Shown: positions 44,750 through 52,636 of the stretch, piece after piece | Numbering within the stretch: the stretch's first letter is position 1 | Layout: every line of letters starts with the position of its first letter | From: TOLSYN sp963849065 | Lineage (GTDB): Bacteria > Acidobacteriota > Terriglobia > Terriglobales > Acidobacteriaceae | Assembly: GCA_963849065.1 (NCBI GenBank) | Contig: CAWKFM010000005.1 | Location: 1,550,001 to 1,614,000 of the forward strand | Reading direction: 5' to 3' | DNA length: 64,000 nucleotides | Notes under the pieces: model-generated | The model's input: only the letters and a program-made list of their open reading frames with translations | The model's database searches: none | Told to the model about the DNA's origin: nothing | Position numbers and translations under genes: made by a program

Positions 44750-46138
44750 GTGAATAAAATCGCATACTTCTTTTTTTCGATCTTAGTGTTGTCACTGGCC
44801 GTGGGATGCGGAGGCGGCGGCACCAGCAGCAGCGGTAGCGGCGGCTCTGGTTCTGGTAGCTCCGGCACCGGCACAAACGGAGGCACCTCGGTTGCGGGCG
44901 GCAACCAGATTGTCACCTCCGGCAACAATGTTGCTCCGCTGATTGTGGATGGCGGGCTGGATGCGTCCAGTCCCACGGCCAACGTGGCGTATACCACAGT
45001 CGTGGTTTGCGCTCCGGGAACTTCCAATTGCGTGACCCTCGATCATGTGATGGTTGACACGGGCTCGGTCGGGTTGAGGATTCCGGCGTCTCTGCTCTCC
45101 GGGCTCAACTTGGCGAACGTGAACCCGACTGCACCGGTGGCGGAATGCTATTCCTTTATAAGCAACACGTACTTCTGGGGATCGGTGAGATCGGCCGATG
45201 TAAAGATGGGCGGAAGCAGCAACACGAGCGAGGTGGCCAGCTCGGTGCCGATCCACCTGATCGGCGACCCAAGCCTCTCTGGAGCTCCAAGCGGATGCGA
45301 GGGCAGCGAGGACGATACGGCATTCGGCTCGAACGGCCTGCTCGGAGTAGGCAACTATCAATTTGACTGCGACGTGCTGGGAGTAGGCAATCCCTGCACA
45401 TCGAGCGGAACGGCGCCCCCTGGACTGTATTACACCTGTTCCGGCGCGAATTGCAGCGTTCCGTCGGTGCCTACCGCGGAGCAGGTTCGCAACCCGGTGT
45501 CTCTATTTGCCGCGGACAACAATGGCGTGATCCTTGAGCTTCCGGCTGTTTCCAGCGGCGGGCAAACCGGCATCGCGGCCGGACAAGCCGGGCTGGTATT
45601 TGGAATCGGTACCGAGTCCAACAACGGGCTTAGCAGCAGCGCAACCGTGTTGACCCTCGACGCCACCGAAAGTGACCCGGCATGGATGGGAATGACAACC
45701 GTGTACAACGGGGTCTCGTATCCCAATTCGACCGCTGCGCTGGGAAGCTTCCTCGATAGCGGTTCGAATGGCATCTTCTTTCTGGATCAGCCGACTTCCG
45801 GGATCACTTCCTGCGATGACTGGTACTGCCCCAACTCGACCGAGAGCCTGACGGCAGTGAACCAGGCGACCGGGGGCAACAGCCGCGAGGTCGCCTTCGA
45901 CGTGGCCAACGCCGACACGCTGTTCAGTGCAGGCAGTAACGTCGCCTTCAGCGACCTGGCCGGACCGAACACATCAGGAACTCCTGGCGCTGGAACGCAG
46001 GCTGCCGATGGATATTTCGATTGGGGGCTGTCGTTCTTCTATGGAAGGAATGTCTATACGGGCATTTGGGGAGTCACGCCGCCGGGCACGCCGGTCAGCG
46101 GCAGCAGCGTTCCGGCAGGGCCGTTCTGGGCGTATTAG
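44750..46138 (+). CDS. DUF3443 lipoprotein with a pepsin-like double Asp motif
   Basis: A 462-residue lipoprotein. The lipobox is LAVGC near residue 20, followed by a Ser/Gly-rich linker (about 23-55). The body is DUF3443. It contains VMVDTGSVGLRIPASLL with Asp103 and FLDSGSNGIFFLD with Asp336. These two D[TS]GS motifs resemble the two catalytic lobes of pepsin-type aspartic proteases. Protease activity is therefore possible but unproven. The GTG at 44750 has GGGAGGG upstream. It is paired with the DUF2844 gene and probably outer-membrane anchored. Confidence 0.85.
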   Translation: MNKIAYFFFSILVLSLAVGCGGGGTSSSGSGGSGSGSSGTGTNGGTSVAGGNQIVTSGNNVAPLIVDGGLDASSPTANVAYTTVVVCAPGTSNCVTLDHVMVDTGSVGLRIPASLLSGLNLANVNPTAPVAECYSFISNTYFWGSVRSADVKMGGSSNTSEVASSVPIHLIGDPSLSGAPSGCEGSEDDTAFGSNGLLGVGNYQFDCDVLGVGNPCTSSGTAPPGLYYTCSGANCSVPSVPTAEQVRNPVSLFAADNNGVILELPAVSSGGQTGIAAGQAGLVFGIGTESNNGLSSSATVLTLDATESDPAWMGMTTVYNGVSYPNSTAALGSFLDSGSNGIFFLDQPTSGITSCDDWYCPNSTESLTAVNQATGGNSREVAFDVANADTLFSAGSNVAFSDLAGPNTSGTPGAGTQAADGYFDWGLSFFYGRNVYTGIWGVTPPGTPVSGSSVPAGPFWAY

Positions 46139-46180
46139 TGGGACGGTGCACTCACCCCGGATGAGTGCACCACGCCGCGA

Positions 46181-47143
46181 TCAGGCGCTGCGAAGTTGCC
46201 TGGGTTTCTTGAGCAGGATCGCACGGGCAACCTCGTCGCGCCGATCGAGCGTTGTCCGATCCCACTTCGCCAGATCAGCCGCCGCTGAGTAGGTGTCCTG
46301 GAGAAACTCAAGAACCGTATCGGCCGGGTCTGCGGAATTTCTCGCCTCCGCGTAGTCGAGAATGAACTCGCCCAGCTTCGGGTTAAATCCGCCTTTGCCG
46401 GGGAGCACCGTGTTCTGCAGTCCGTCGGGAATGGGCGCCGCATACGAATAGAATGCTGCCTGCCCGTAGCCGCCATTGCCCGGCCAAAAGCCCGCACTGA
46501 TGACCTCGTGCGAGTATGCTTCGGCATCAATCGAATTGGCGCCGGGCCGCGCCGGCGCTCGTTTTCCGTTAAATCGGCTCACTGCCAGATCCAACGATCC
46601 CCAGAAGAAGTGAACCGGGCTGATCTTGCCATAGAAGTTCGTGGAGAAGCGCTTGAGAAGCGTGTCACTGATTCTGAGCACATTCCAGAAACGCGCAACG
46701 GCCTCGCCGTCGTAGCTGCAATGCACTGTATCGAGATCGCAGCGGATGGGATTTTCGACCTCCACCGGCATCGGGTCGATCTCAACGGAGACTCCGAGCG
46801 CGGCCAGCGTCCTCGTGTACTCCGCAAAAAACTGAGACACCGAAATGGGCCGGAGCGGGATCCTGCGGATTTCCCCGCGGCTGGTGCGGCAGACCAATTC
46901 GTGGGAGACAAAATCGAATTCGATGTCGAGCAGCATGCCGCCATCGGCGGGCATGGCCGATGTCGTCAATCCGCGCGCCGTGAGATAAAACGCGACGTTC
47001 CACCAGTGATTCTGTGTCGGGGTGAGTCCCAAGCGCGTCTTGCCGACGATCTGCATGTACATGTGCAGGGTTTCCGTGGTGTCCTTCCATTGTTTCCATT
47101 CGAGTGCGGGCCACTCGCCAAGATCGGGTAGAGGATGTTGCAT
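46181..47143 (-). CDS. DUF5996 family protein
   Basis: A 320-residue DUF5996 protein: WPALEWKQWKDTTETLHMYMQIVGKTRLGLTPTQNHWWNVAFYLTARGLTT near the start, LDIEFDFVSHELVCRTSRG, and in the C-terminal half a DLAVSRFNGKRAP block with HEVISAGFWPGNGGYGQAAFYSYAAP. No signal peptide; function unknown. The start is at a standard ATG, 222 bp from the next gene on the other strand, so that spacer holds a divergent promoter. Confidence 0.85.
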   Translation of the reverse strand: MQHPLPDLGEWPALEWKQWKDTTETLHMYMQIVGKTRLGLTPTQNHWWNVAFYLTARGLTTSAMPADGGMLLDIEFDFVSHELVCRTSRGEIRRIPLRPISVSQFFAEYTRTLAALGVSVEIDPMPVEVENPIRCDLDTVHCSYDGEAVARFWNVLRISDTLLKRFSTNFYGKISPVHFFWGSLDLAVSRFNGKRAPARPGANSIDAEAYSHEVISAGFWPGNGGYGQAAFYSYAAPIPDGLQNTVLPGKGGFNPKLGEFILDYAEARNSADPADTVLEFLQDTYSAAADLAKWDRTTLDRRDEVARAILLKKPRQLRSA

Positions 47144-47365
47144 TTCGAGTCCTCCCTTTGAAATTTGAAAAACCCCATCACGACTCTGCGAAACAGAGTC
47201 TTTTCATTAGAGTGGTGATCGCCTCAGTGGTTGCACCGCCTGCTTGGCCCTCACTTTGGCTGCTAAGGCCCTAGAAGAACTGGGGCTCGAATGCCGTTCG
47301 GGTACGGTCTTCGGCCCATTCCAAATTCCAGCCACTCAGGATATCTATTTAGTAGCGGGGGAATT

Positions 47366-47737
47366 TTGCATCTCGATTACATCTCTTGTCTTCTGACGGT
47401 AGTATCCACAATCATGGTTGGCCGCCGATTGTGGCAGGGCTGGATCGTGGCCGGGGCCAACAGCGTCATCATTTGTCTGATCGGTCTGAAAACTGCACAA
47501 ATCGGGTTTATCCCTGCGAACGTCTTTTGTCTGGGCATCTACGGCTATAACGTGGTGAACTGGAGAGCGCACAGACAGGAGAATTCTTCCTCCGGTGCAT
47601 CTGATAAGGAAACGCTGCTGCCTGCGCGCTCCAGTGTCTTCCGGGAGTTTTGCCGTCGAGCGCGCGGCTGGGCGACAGGTCATGAACGATCACTCAGACA
47701 TAGCCATCGAGTTCGATCACGTCGATTACAGCGTTAA
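47366..47737 (+). CDS. Small membrane protein upstream of the ABC importer
   Basis: A probable 123-residue protein with a TTG start (GGGGGAA 5 bp upstream). Residues about 3-72 form three hydrophobic segments (YISCLLTVVSTIMVGRRLWQGWIVAGANSVIICLIGLKTAQIGFIPANVFCLGIYGYNVVNWRAH), faintly like a PnuC-type half-unit. The Arg-rich end overlaps the ABC ATPase start by 56 bp. The long overlap and TTG start make both ends uncertain; the hydrophobic core argues for a real gene. Confidence 0.45.
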   Translation: MHLDYISCLLTVVSTIMVGRRLWQGWIVAGANSVIICLIGLKTAQIGFIPANVFCLGIYGYNVVNWRAHRQENSSSGASDKETLLPARSSVFREFCRRARGWATGHERSLRHSHRVRSRRLQR

Positions 47738-48449
47738 CCGCACTCGCACCCTCATCGCTGACCTGAATCTGGCAATTCGTTCCTGGGAAATTCTCATCCT
47801 GCTGGGCAAAAGCGGCTCCGGAAAGACAACCACCCTCAAACTCATAAACCGGCTCCTTGCTCCGGCTCGGGGAGAGGTACGCGTGCAGGGCCGCTCGACT
47901 GCTCAGTGGGACCCCATTGAGTTGCGCCGCAGTATCGGATACGCGGTTCAGGAAGTCGGCCTCTTTCCCCACTACACGGTCGAGGACAACGTTGCGCTGA
48001 TTCCCAGGGTTGAAGGCTGGGACCGGAGCCGCATTGCCGCGCGAGTGAAGGAGATACTCGCGCTGGTTGGCTTGCCCTGCGAGCAGTTTGCAGAACGCTA
48101 CCCGCATGAGCTCTCGGGCGGCCAGCGGCAGCGCGTGGGCTTGGCTCGCGCACTGGCGGCGAATCCGCCAATCCTGCTCATGGATGAGCCTTTCGGAGCG
48201 CTCGATCCCCTCACCCGCGCCGAACTGCAACGGGAGTTCAAACTGCTGCAGAAGCGCCTTGGCACCACCGTTGTGTTTGTCACTCATGACGTAACCGAGG
48301 CTCTGTTGCTGGGCGACCGCATCGCTCTGATGGAGAGCGGAAGATCGCTGGGGGTGTTCAGTCCGAAAGAGTTTCTCCGGTCATCCAATGAAAACGTGAA
48401 GGCTTACGTCGAAATCTTTCGATCCGGTTTCCAGTTGCTGAACGGGTGA
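47682..48449 (+). CDS. OpuC/OsmV-like ABC transporter ATPase
   Basis: A 255-residue ABC ATPase. Walker A is ILLGKSGSGKTTTLKLINRL, Q-loop in IGYAVQEVGLFPHYTVEDNV, signature LSGGQRQRVGLARALA, Walker B ILLMDEPFGALDP, H-loop THDVTEAL. It is nearest to glycine-betaine/carnitine/choline and proline-betaine importers, but unlike OpuCA there is no CBS tail. The permease starts inside its stop codon (GTGA). Together with the lipoprotein at 49095 it would import an osmolyte or methylated amine. Confidence 0.92.
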   Translation: MNDHSDIAIEFDHVDYSVNRTRTLIADLNLAIRSWEILILLGKSGSGKTTTLKLINRLLAPARGEVRVQGRSTAQWDPIELRRSIGYAVQEVGLFPHYTVEDNVALIPRVEGWDRSRIAARVKEILALVGLPCEQFAERYPHELSGGQRQRVGLARALAANPPILLMDEPFGALDPLTRAELQREFKLLQKRLGTTVVFVTHDVTEALLLGDRIALMESGRSLGVFSPKEFLRSSNENVKAYVEIFRSGFQLLNG

Positions 48450-49093
48450 CATTCATGTCGTTTCCCGAATTTGTGGTCAAGCATCGCCTTGAGATCATGA
48501 CGCTCTCCCTGGAGCATCTCCGGCTGGTCCTCTGGTCCATGATGTTCGCGCTTCTCATCGGCCTCCCGCTTGGCGTGCTTCTGGCCCGGCGTCCGCGATG
48601 GCGGGCGGTTGTGCTGGGATCGAATAATGTGATTCAGACCATCCCGAGTCTGGCTCTCTTCGGACTTCTGCTGCCCATGCCCTGGCTGGGAGCGCGGGCG
48701 GACCGGCTGACCATTACGGCCCTCACGCTCTATGCCCTCTTGCCCATCGTTCGCAATACTTATCTTGGCATCGCTGGCGTTGACCCGTCGGTGCTCGAAG
48801 TGGCAACCGGCATGGGGCTCACAGCGCGGCAGATTCTGTGGCACGTAGAGATTCCCCTGGCCTCTCCGGTGATTCTCGGCGGGGTGCGCGTGGCCACCGT
48901 ACTCACGATTGGGGTGGCGACGATCGCAGCCGCCATTGGAGCCGGCGGGCTGGGCGAGTTTATCTTTCGCGGCTTGGCCATGGTGGACAACAACGTCATT
49001 CTGGCCGGTGCCATTCCGGCAGCGCTGATGGCGCTCGCGGCCGATGGTGCCATCGGAGCGCTGCAATGGGCATCGCGCAGGCGGCGCCGCTGA
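48446..49093 (+). CDS. OpuCB/OsmW-like ABC permease
   Basis: A 215-residue inner-membrane permease with about six spans. The BPD transport signature is GMGLTARQILWHVEIPLASPVILGGVRVAT, followed by a C-terminal GAGGLGEFIFRGLAMVDNNVILAGAIPAALMAL, as in OpuCB/ProW. It starts with GTG overlapping the ATPase stop, or with ATG at 48455. Only one permease is encoded, which would act as a homodimer. The next gene starts 1 bp later. Confidence 0.92.
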   Translation: MTFMSFPEFVVKHRLEIMTLSLEHLRLVLWSMMFALLIGLPLGVLLARRPRWRAVVLGSNNVIQTIPSLALFGLLLPMPWLGARADRLTITALTLYALLPIVRNTYLGIAGVDPSVLEVATGMGLTARQILWHVEIPLASPVILGGVRVATVLTIGVATIAAAIGAGGLGEFIFRGLAMVDNNVILAGAIPAALMALAADGAIGALQWASRRRRR

Positions 49094-49094
49094 G

Positions 49095-50006
49095 ATGCAT
49101 CGCCGCGCGTTTTTAGCGTCTTTATCCGGGATGGCTGCGCTGTTGCTTTCAGGTTGCGAGCGTCGCGAGCGCCACGTAACGGTCGGCAGCAAGAACTTCA
49201 CTGAACAGCTGGTGCTGGGCGAACTTCTGGCGCAACTGCTGGAGCGCCGCCTCAAAGTCCCTGTCGAGCGCCGCTTCTATCTGGCCGGTACCTACATCTG
49301 CCAGCAGGCCATTCTGGCCGGGCGAATTGACCTTTACGTGGAATACACCGGCACGGCCCTGGCCGCGATTCTCAAGCAACCGGTCATCCCTGATCCGCAA
49401 GCGGTTTTTGAGATTGTGCGCGAGCAATACCGGCGCCGCTTCAACCTGGTGGTGATGCCTTCGCTGGGATTCAGCAATACGTTTGCCATCGTCATGCGCG
49501 GCAACGACGCCAGAGCCTCGGGAATTACGAAATTATCCGAGCTTGCCGCCTATGCGCCCAAGATGCGCATGGGCGTTGGTTATGAGTTCCTGGAGCGTCC
49601 CGATGGTTATGCGGGATTGGCCAAAACCTATGGGCTGCGATTCACCGCTCCCCCAGTCGTTATGGATCTCGGGCTGCTGTACCGGGCGCTGGAGGCAAAG
49701 CAGGTGGATGTGGTCGCCGGTTCCAATACCGATGGAATGATCGCCGCCCTGGGCTTGACGGCGCTCGAAGACGACAAGCATTACTTTCCGCCTTATGACG
49801 CGGTTCCCATTGTCAGGCCGGAGACTCTGCAACAGTTCGACGGCATGCAAACGGCACTGCAGCAACTTGCAGGACGCATTTCCACCCAAGACATGCGCCG
49901 CATGAATTACGCGGTGGATGGCGAGAAGCTTGAGGTCTCCAGCGTGGTAAGTGATTTTCTTAACTCGCTTCCGCGGCCATCCACGCCTTCAACTTTGAAA
50001 CCTTGA
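49095..50006 (+). CDS. OpuCC/OsmF-like substrate-binding lipoprotein
   Basis: A 303-residue substrate-binding protein. The N-terminus has a lipobox (LLLSGC), then VTVGSKNFTEQLVLGELLAQLLE, YVEYTGTALAAIL and GSNTDGMIAALGL, which match OpuAC/OpuCC-type binders of quaternary ammonium compounds. The last residues (STPSTLKP) and the stop codon are encoded by the octamer repeat at 49991, so the end has been modified by the repeat. ATG at 49095, one base after the permease stop. Confidence 0.9.
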   Translation: MHRRAFLASLSGMAALLLSGCERRERHVTVGSKNFTEQLVLGELLAQLLERRLKVPVERRFYLAGTYICQQAILAGRIDLYVEYTGTALAAILKQPVIPDPQAVFEIVREQYRRRFNLVVMPSLGFSNTFAIVMRGNDARASGITKLSELAAYAPKMRMGVGYEFLERPDGYAGLAKTYGLRFTAPPVVMDLGLLYRALEAKQVDVVAGSNTDGMIAALGLTALEDDKHYFPPYDAVPIVRPETLQQFDGMQTALQQLAGRISTQDMRRMNYAVDGEKLEVSSVVSDFLNSLPRPSTPSTLKP

Positions 50007-50027
50007 AACTTTGAAACCTGCTCTTAG
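49991..50027. repeat. Octamer array (G/A)GTTTCAA, copy D
   Basis: On the minus strand AGAGCAGGTTTCAAAGTTTCAAGGTTTCAAAGTT. It overlaps the stop codon (50004-50006) of the binding-protein gene, so the last codons of that gene are repeat-derived. Same AGAGCAGG tail as copies E and F. Confidence 0.85.
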
Positions 50028-50112
50028 CAGGCGGAACGCCGCATTATTGGAATCAGGAATACACCCCCCGCCTCTTATCCGCATCTGACCGGAGACGTGA
50101 AGGAGGTCCAGA

Positions 50113-50418
50113 GTGACACATTTACTTTGGTGGGTAGTCGTCGGATTGATCGCAGGATGGGCCACGGGCAAGATCATGCGTGGCGCTGGCTATGGAGTTT
50201 TCATGGACATCATCCTGGGCATCATTGGAGCCGTCATCGGTGGCTGGGTGATGCGGTCCCTGGGTTTCGCCGGGCAGGGTGGCCTGATATACACGGTTCT
50301 GGTGGCCATTGGAGGAGCGGTTGTTTTGACGGCGATCGTGCGCCTGATCGCCGGACCGCGCAACAAGATTGGGCTGATTGACCGGGACAAGAAAGACGAC
50401 ACACGCCGCGCAGCCTGA
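50113..50418 (+). CDS. GlsB/YeaQ/YmgE-family membrane protein
   Basis: A 101-residue protein of the transglycosylase-associated (GlsB/YeaQ/YmgE) family, with three hydrophobic spans: LLWWVVVGLIAGWATGKIMRG, FMDIILGIIGAVIGGWVMRSLGF and YTVLVAIGGAVVLTAIVRLIAG. Conserved Gly and a basic C-terminus are as usual. Linked to stress in several bacteria; no catalytic function. An AGGAGG ribosome-binding site precedes the GTG start. Confidence 0.87.
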   Translation: MTHLLWWVVVGLIAGWATGKIMRGAGYGVFMDIILGIIGAVIGGWVMRSLGFAGQGGLIYTVLVAIGGAVVLTAIVRLIAGPRNKIGLIDRDKKDDTRRAA

Positions 50419-50449
50419 ACCTAACCTTAGCCAAAGCCAAAACGCAAAA

Positions 50450-50476
50450 CCGGGCGAAGCCGATGACTTCGCCCGG
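50450..50476 (+). terminator. Hairpin after the GlsB-like gene
   Basis: Perfect 10-bp stem CCGGGCGAAG (50450-50459) with CTTCGCCCGG (50467-50476), loop of 7. No T run follows, so termination is not certain. Confidence 0.5.
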
Positions 50477-50571
50477 AGTGTTAGCGGCAATCCCTGCCCT
50501 CGCATCTTCACCACTCCCGTAGAACTCTGCTGCTGCCTCGCACCCGCTCACCCTGCTATCATCCAACTTCT

Positions 50572-51639
50572 ATGAACCTGTTCGACCCGCTTCCAATCCG
50601 CGATGTTACTTTCCGTAATCGCATCGCCGTCTCCCCCATGTGCGAGTACTCCAGCGAAGACGGATTCGCCAACGACTGGCATCTCGTCCATCTCGGCTCC
50701 CGCGCCATCGGAGGCGCCGGCGCGGTCCTCACTGAAGCCAACGCCGTGCTCCCCGAAGGACGCATCAGCCCAGCCGACCTGGGCATCTGGAAAGACGCGC
50801 ACATCGAGAACCTCGCGCGCATCGTCCGCTTTGTTCACCACCACGGAGCGGTCGCCGGAACCCAGCTCGCCCACGCCGGCTTCAAGGCCTCTACCGCCGT
50901 TCCCTGGAGCGAGAACCGCGCGCCCGTGCGCGTCTCCGAAGGCGGCTGGCGTCCGGTCTACTCCTCCACCAACCAGCCTTTCACCCCGGAATCCATCCCG
51001 CCCGAAGCGCTCACCGCCGAAGGCATCGCCGGCGTCGTCCAGGCCTTTGCCGCAGCCGCGCTCCGCGCCCTCCAGGCCGGATTCGAACTGGTCGAAATCC
51101 ACGCCGCACATGGCTATCTGCTCCACCAATTTCTCTCGCCGCTGGTCAACACCCGTACCGACCTCTACGGCGGCAGCTTCGAAAACCGCACCCGCCTGCT
51201 GCGCGAAATCGTCGCAGCCGTCCGCAACGTCTGGCCCGAGCGCCTTCCCCTCTGGCTGCGCATCTCCGCCTCTGACTGGACCGAGGGCGGCTGGACCATA
51301 GAAGACTCCGTCGCCCTCGCCCGCGAGGTAAAGCCGCTCGGCGTCGATCTCATCGACGCATCCTCGGGCGGCATCGTGCCCTCGGCCAAAATTCCGCTCG
51401 GCCCCGGCTATCAAACTCCCTTCGCGGAACGCATCCGACGCGAAGCCGGCATCCTCACCGGAGCCGTCGGCATGATCACCTCGCCAGAGCAGGCGCAGCA
51501 CATCCTAGCCACCGGACAGGCTGACCTCGTCCTGTTGGCTCGCGAACTGCTGCGCGATCCCTACTGGCCGCTGCGCGCCGCCCACGTACTCAAGCAGTCG
51601 GCCGCCTGGCCCAAACAGTACGAACGCGCCCGCTGGTAA
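50572..51639 (+). CDS. Old-yellow-enzyme family NADH:flavin oxidoreductase (YqjM-like)
   Basis: A 355-residue FMN-dependent ene-reductase. Motifs: RNRIAVSPMCEYSSEDGFANDWHLVHLGSRAIGGAGAVLTEANAVLPEGRI, GTQLAHAGFKAST, VEIHAAHGYLLHQFLSPLVNTRTDLYGGSFENRTR and VGMITSPEQAQHILATGQADLVLLARELLRDPYW. The Cys in SPMCEYSS and the HAAH motif match the YqjM/NamA subgroup. It reduces activated C=C bonds of unsaturated carbonyls. Single gene, not in an operon. Confidence 0.95.
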   Translation: MNLFDPLPIRDVTFRNRIAVSPMCEYSSEDGFANDWHLVHLGSRAIGGAGAVLTEANAVLPEGRISPADLGIWKDAHIENLARIVRFVHHHGAVAGTQLAHAGFKASTAVPWSENRAPVRVSEGGWRPVYSSTNQPFTPESIPPEALTAEGIAGVVQAFAAAALRALQAGFELVEIHAAHGYLLHQFLSPLVNTRTDLYGGSFENRTRLLREIVAAVRNVWPERLPLWLRISASDWTEGGWTIEDSVALAREVKPLGVDLIDASSGGIVPSAKIPLGPGYQTPFAERIRREAGILTGAVGMITSPEQAQHILATGQADLVLLARELLRDPYWPLRAAHVLKQSAAWPKQYERARW

Positions 51640-51721
51640 ACGAACACAAATTTGTATTAGGAAAGTTTCGCCAAGACAGGCAAAGGTTTGCTGCACGGAT
51701 TATTACCGGAGAGCCGCTTTC

Positions 51722-51757
51722 AACTTTGAAACCCTGAAACTTTGAAACCTGCTCTCA
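51722..51757. repeat. Octamer array (G/A)GTTTCAA, copy E
   Basis: AACTTTGAAACCCTGAAACTTTGAAACC plus tail CTGCTCTCA. The pseudopilin stop codon (tca, 51755-51757 read on the minus strand) is within the tail, so the array begins at the gene end. It is nearly identical to copy D. Confidence 0.85.
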
Positions 51758-52168
51758 CCAGGTGTTATACGCGGTGCCATCCGTGGATTCCGTATCCGCG
51801 CCGCTGTGCACATCCACAATGCCGGGCGCGGTCTGGTCGATGGCCATCAGCGAATCCTCCTGCTCCGTCACCCAGGTATCGGTTGAGTTGGTGATGGGGT
51901 CCTTGGGGATTGCCTTGATGTAGCCTGCCGTTACCAGGTCATCCAGGGACTGCGGCGCCTTCTGCTTGTCCAGCGTGTACTGGTCGATGCTGCTGCGCAG
52001 GGTGAACAGGTCGTTGCGCAGCACCGCCTCGCGCGCCCGCCAAATCGAATGCTGGTAGTTTCCCACTGCAATCGACGCCAGGATGGCGATGATGGCGCAC
52101 ACCACCATCAGTTCGAACATGGTGAAGCCCGCGTTTTTCTTGCCGAATTTTGAGTGCTTCCGAATCAT
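51755..52168 (-). CDS. Type II secretion GspG-like pseudopilin 2
   Basis: A 137-residue pseudopilin. The prepilin-peptidase site lies in the stretch GFTMFELMVVCAIIAILASIAVGNY (cleavage after Gly, then methylated Phe). The mature body has the GspG-like order SIDQYTLDKQKAPQSLDDLVTAGYIKAIPKDPITNS and ends GTAYNTW. It follows the pseudopilin at 52172 by 3 bp, as the third gene of the secretin operon. It would form a short pseudopilus that drives secretion. Confidence 0.88.
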   Translation of the reverse strand: MIRKHSKFGKKNAGFTMFELMVVCAIIAILASIAVGNYQHSIWRAREAVLRNDLFTLRSSIDQYTLDKQKAPQSLDDLVTAGYIKAIPKDPITNSTDTWVTEQEDSLMAIDQTAPGIVDVHSGADTESTDGTAYNTW

Positions 52169-52171
52169 TTG

Positions 52172-52624
52172 TTACCAGTCTTTGTATTTCGTGCCGTCCA
52201 GCGCGGTGCCTTCCGATTTCGAATACACATCGAACACCGATTGCCCGCCCCAGGAATCCGAGTCCGGATCGTCCTGCATCGAACGCAGTCCCCACTCCTT
52301 GCTGTGCGTCATCGGATCCATGGGTATGTGGCGCAGGAACTTTATCTTCTTTCCGCCCACGTCCACGCCCTTCACCAGCTCATCCAGATCGGGAGGATAC
52401 CCGTTGCTGTCCAGCTTGATCTGGAACAGGCCGCGGTCCGCCGCATCCTTGTAGCGGTCAATGGCGTCGCGCATCTGCCACAGAGCCGCCCGTAGCTCTT
52501 TCTCCCTTTCGCGCTTCACCACGTTGCGCGAGATCGGCAACACCGCGGTGGCAAGGATCGCCATGATCGCGATCGCCACGATCAGTTCCACCAGGGTCAT
52601 TCCCGATTGCCGCTTCTGCTTCAC
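52172..52624 (-). CDS. Type II secretion GspG-like pseudopilin 1
   Basis: A 150-residue pseudopilin with a peptidase site at GMTLVELIVAIAIMAILATAVLP. The body contains REKELRAALWQMRDAIDRYKDAADRGLFQIKLDSNGYPPDLDELV and HIPMDPMT, the GspG pattern, and ends GTKYKDW. It starts 12 bp after the secretin and belongs to the same operon. Confidence 0.88.
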   Translation of the reverse strand: MKQKRQSGMTLVELIVAIAIMAILATAVLPISRNVVKREREKELRAALWQMRDAIDRYKDAADRGLFQIKLDSNGYPPDLDELVKGVDVGGKKIKFLRHIPMDPMTHSKEWGLRSMQDDPDSDSWGGQSVFDVYSKSEGTALDGTKYKDW

Positions 52625-52636
52625 CCTCTCAACCTC

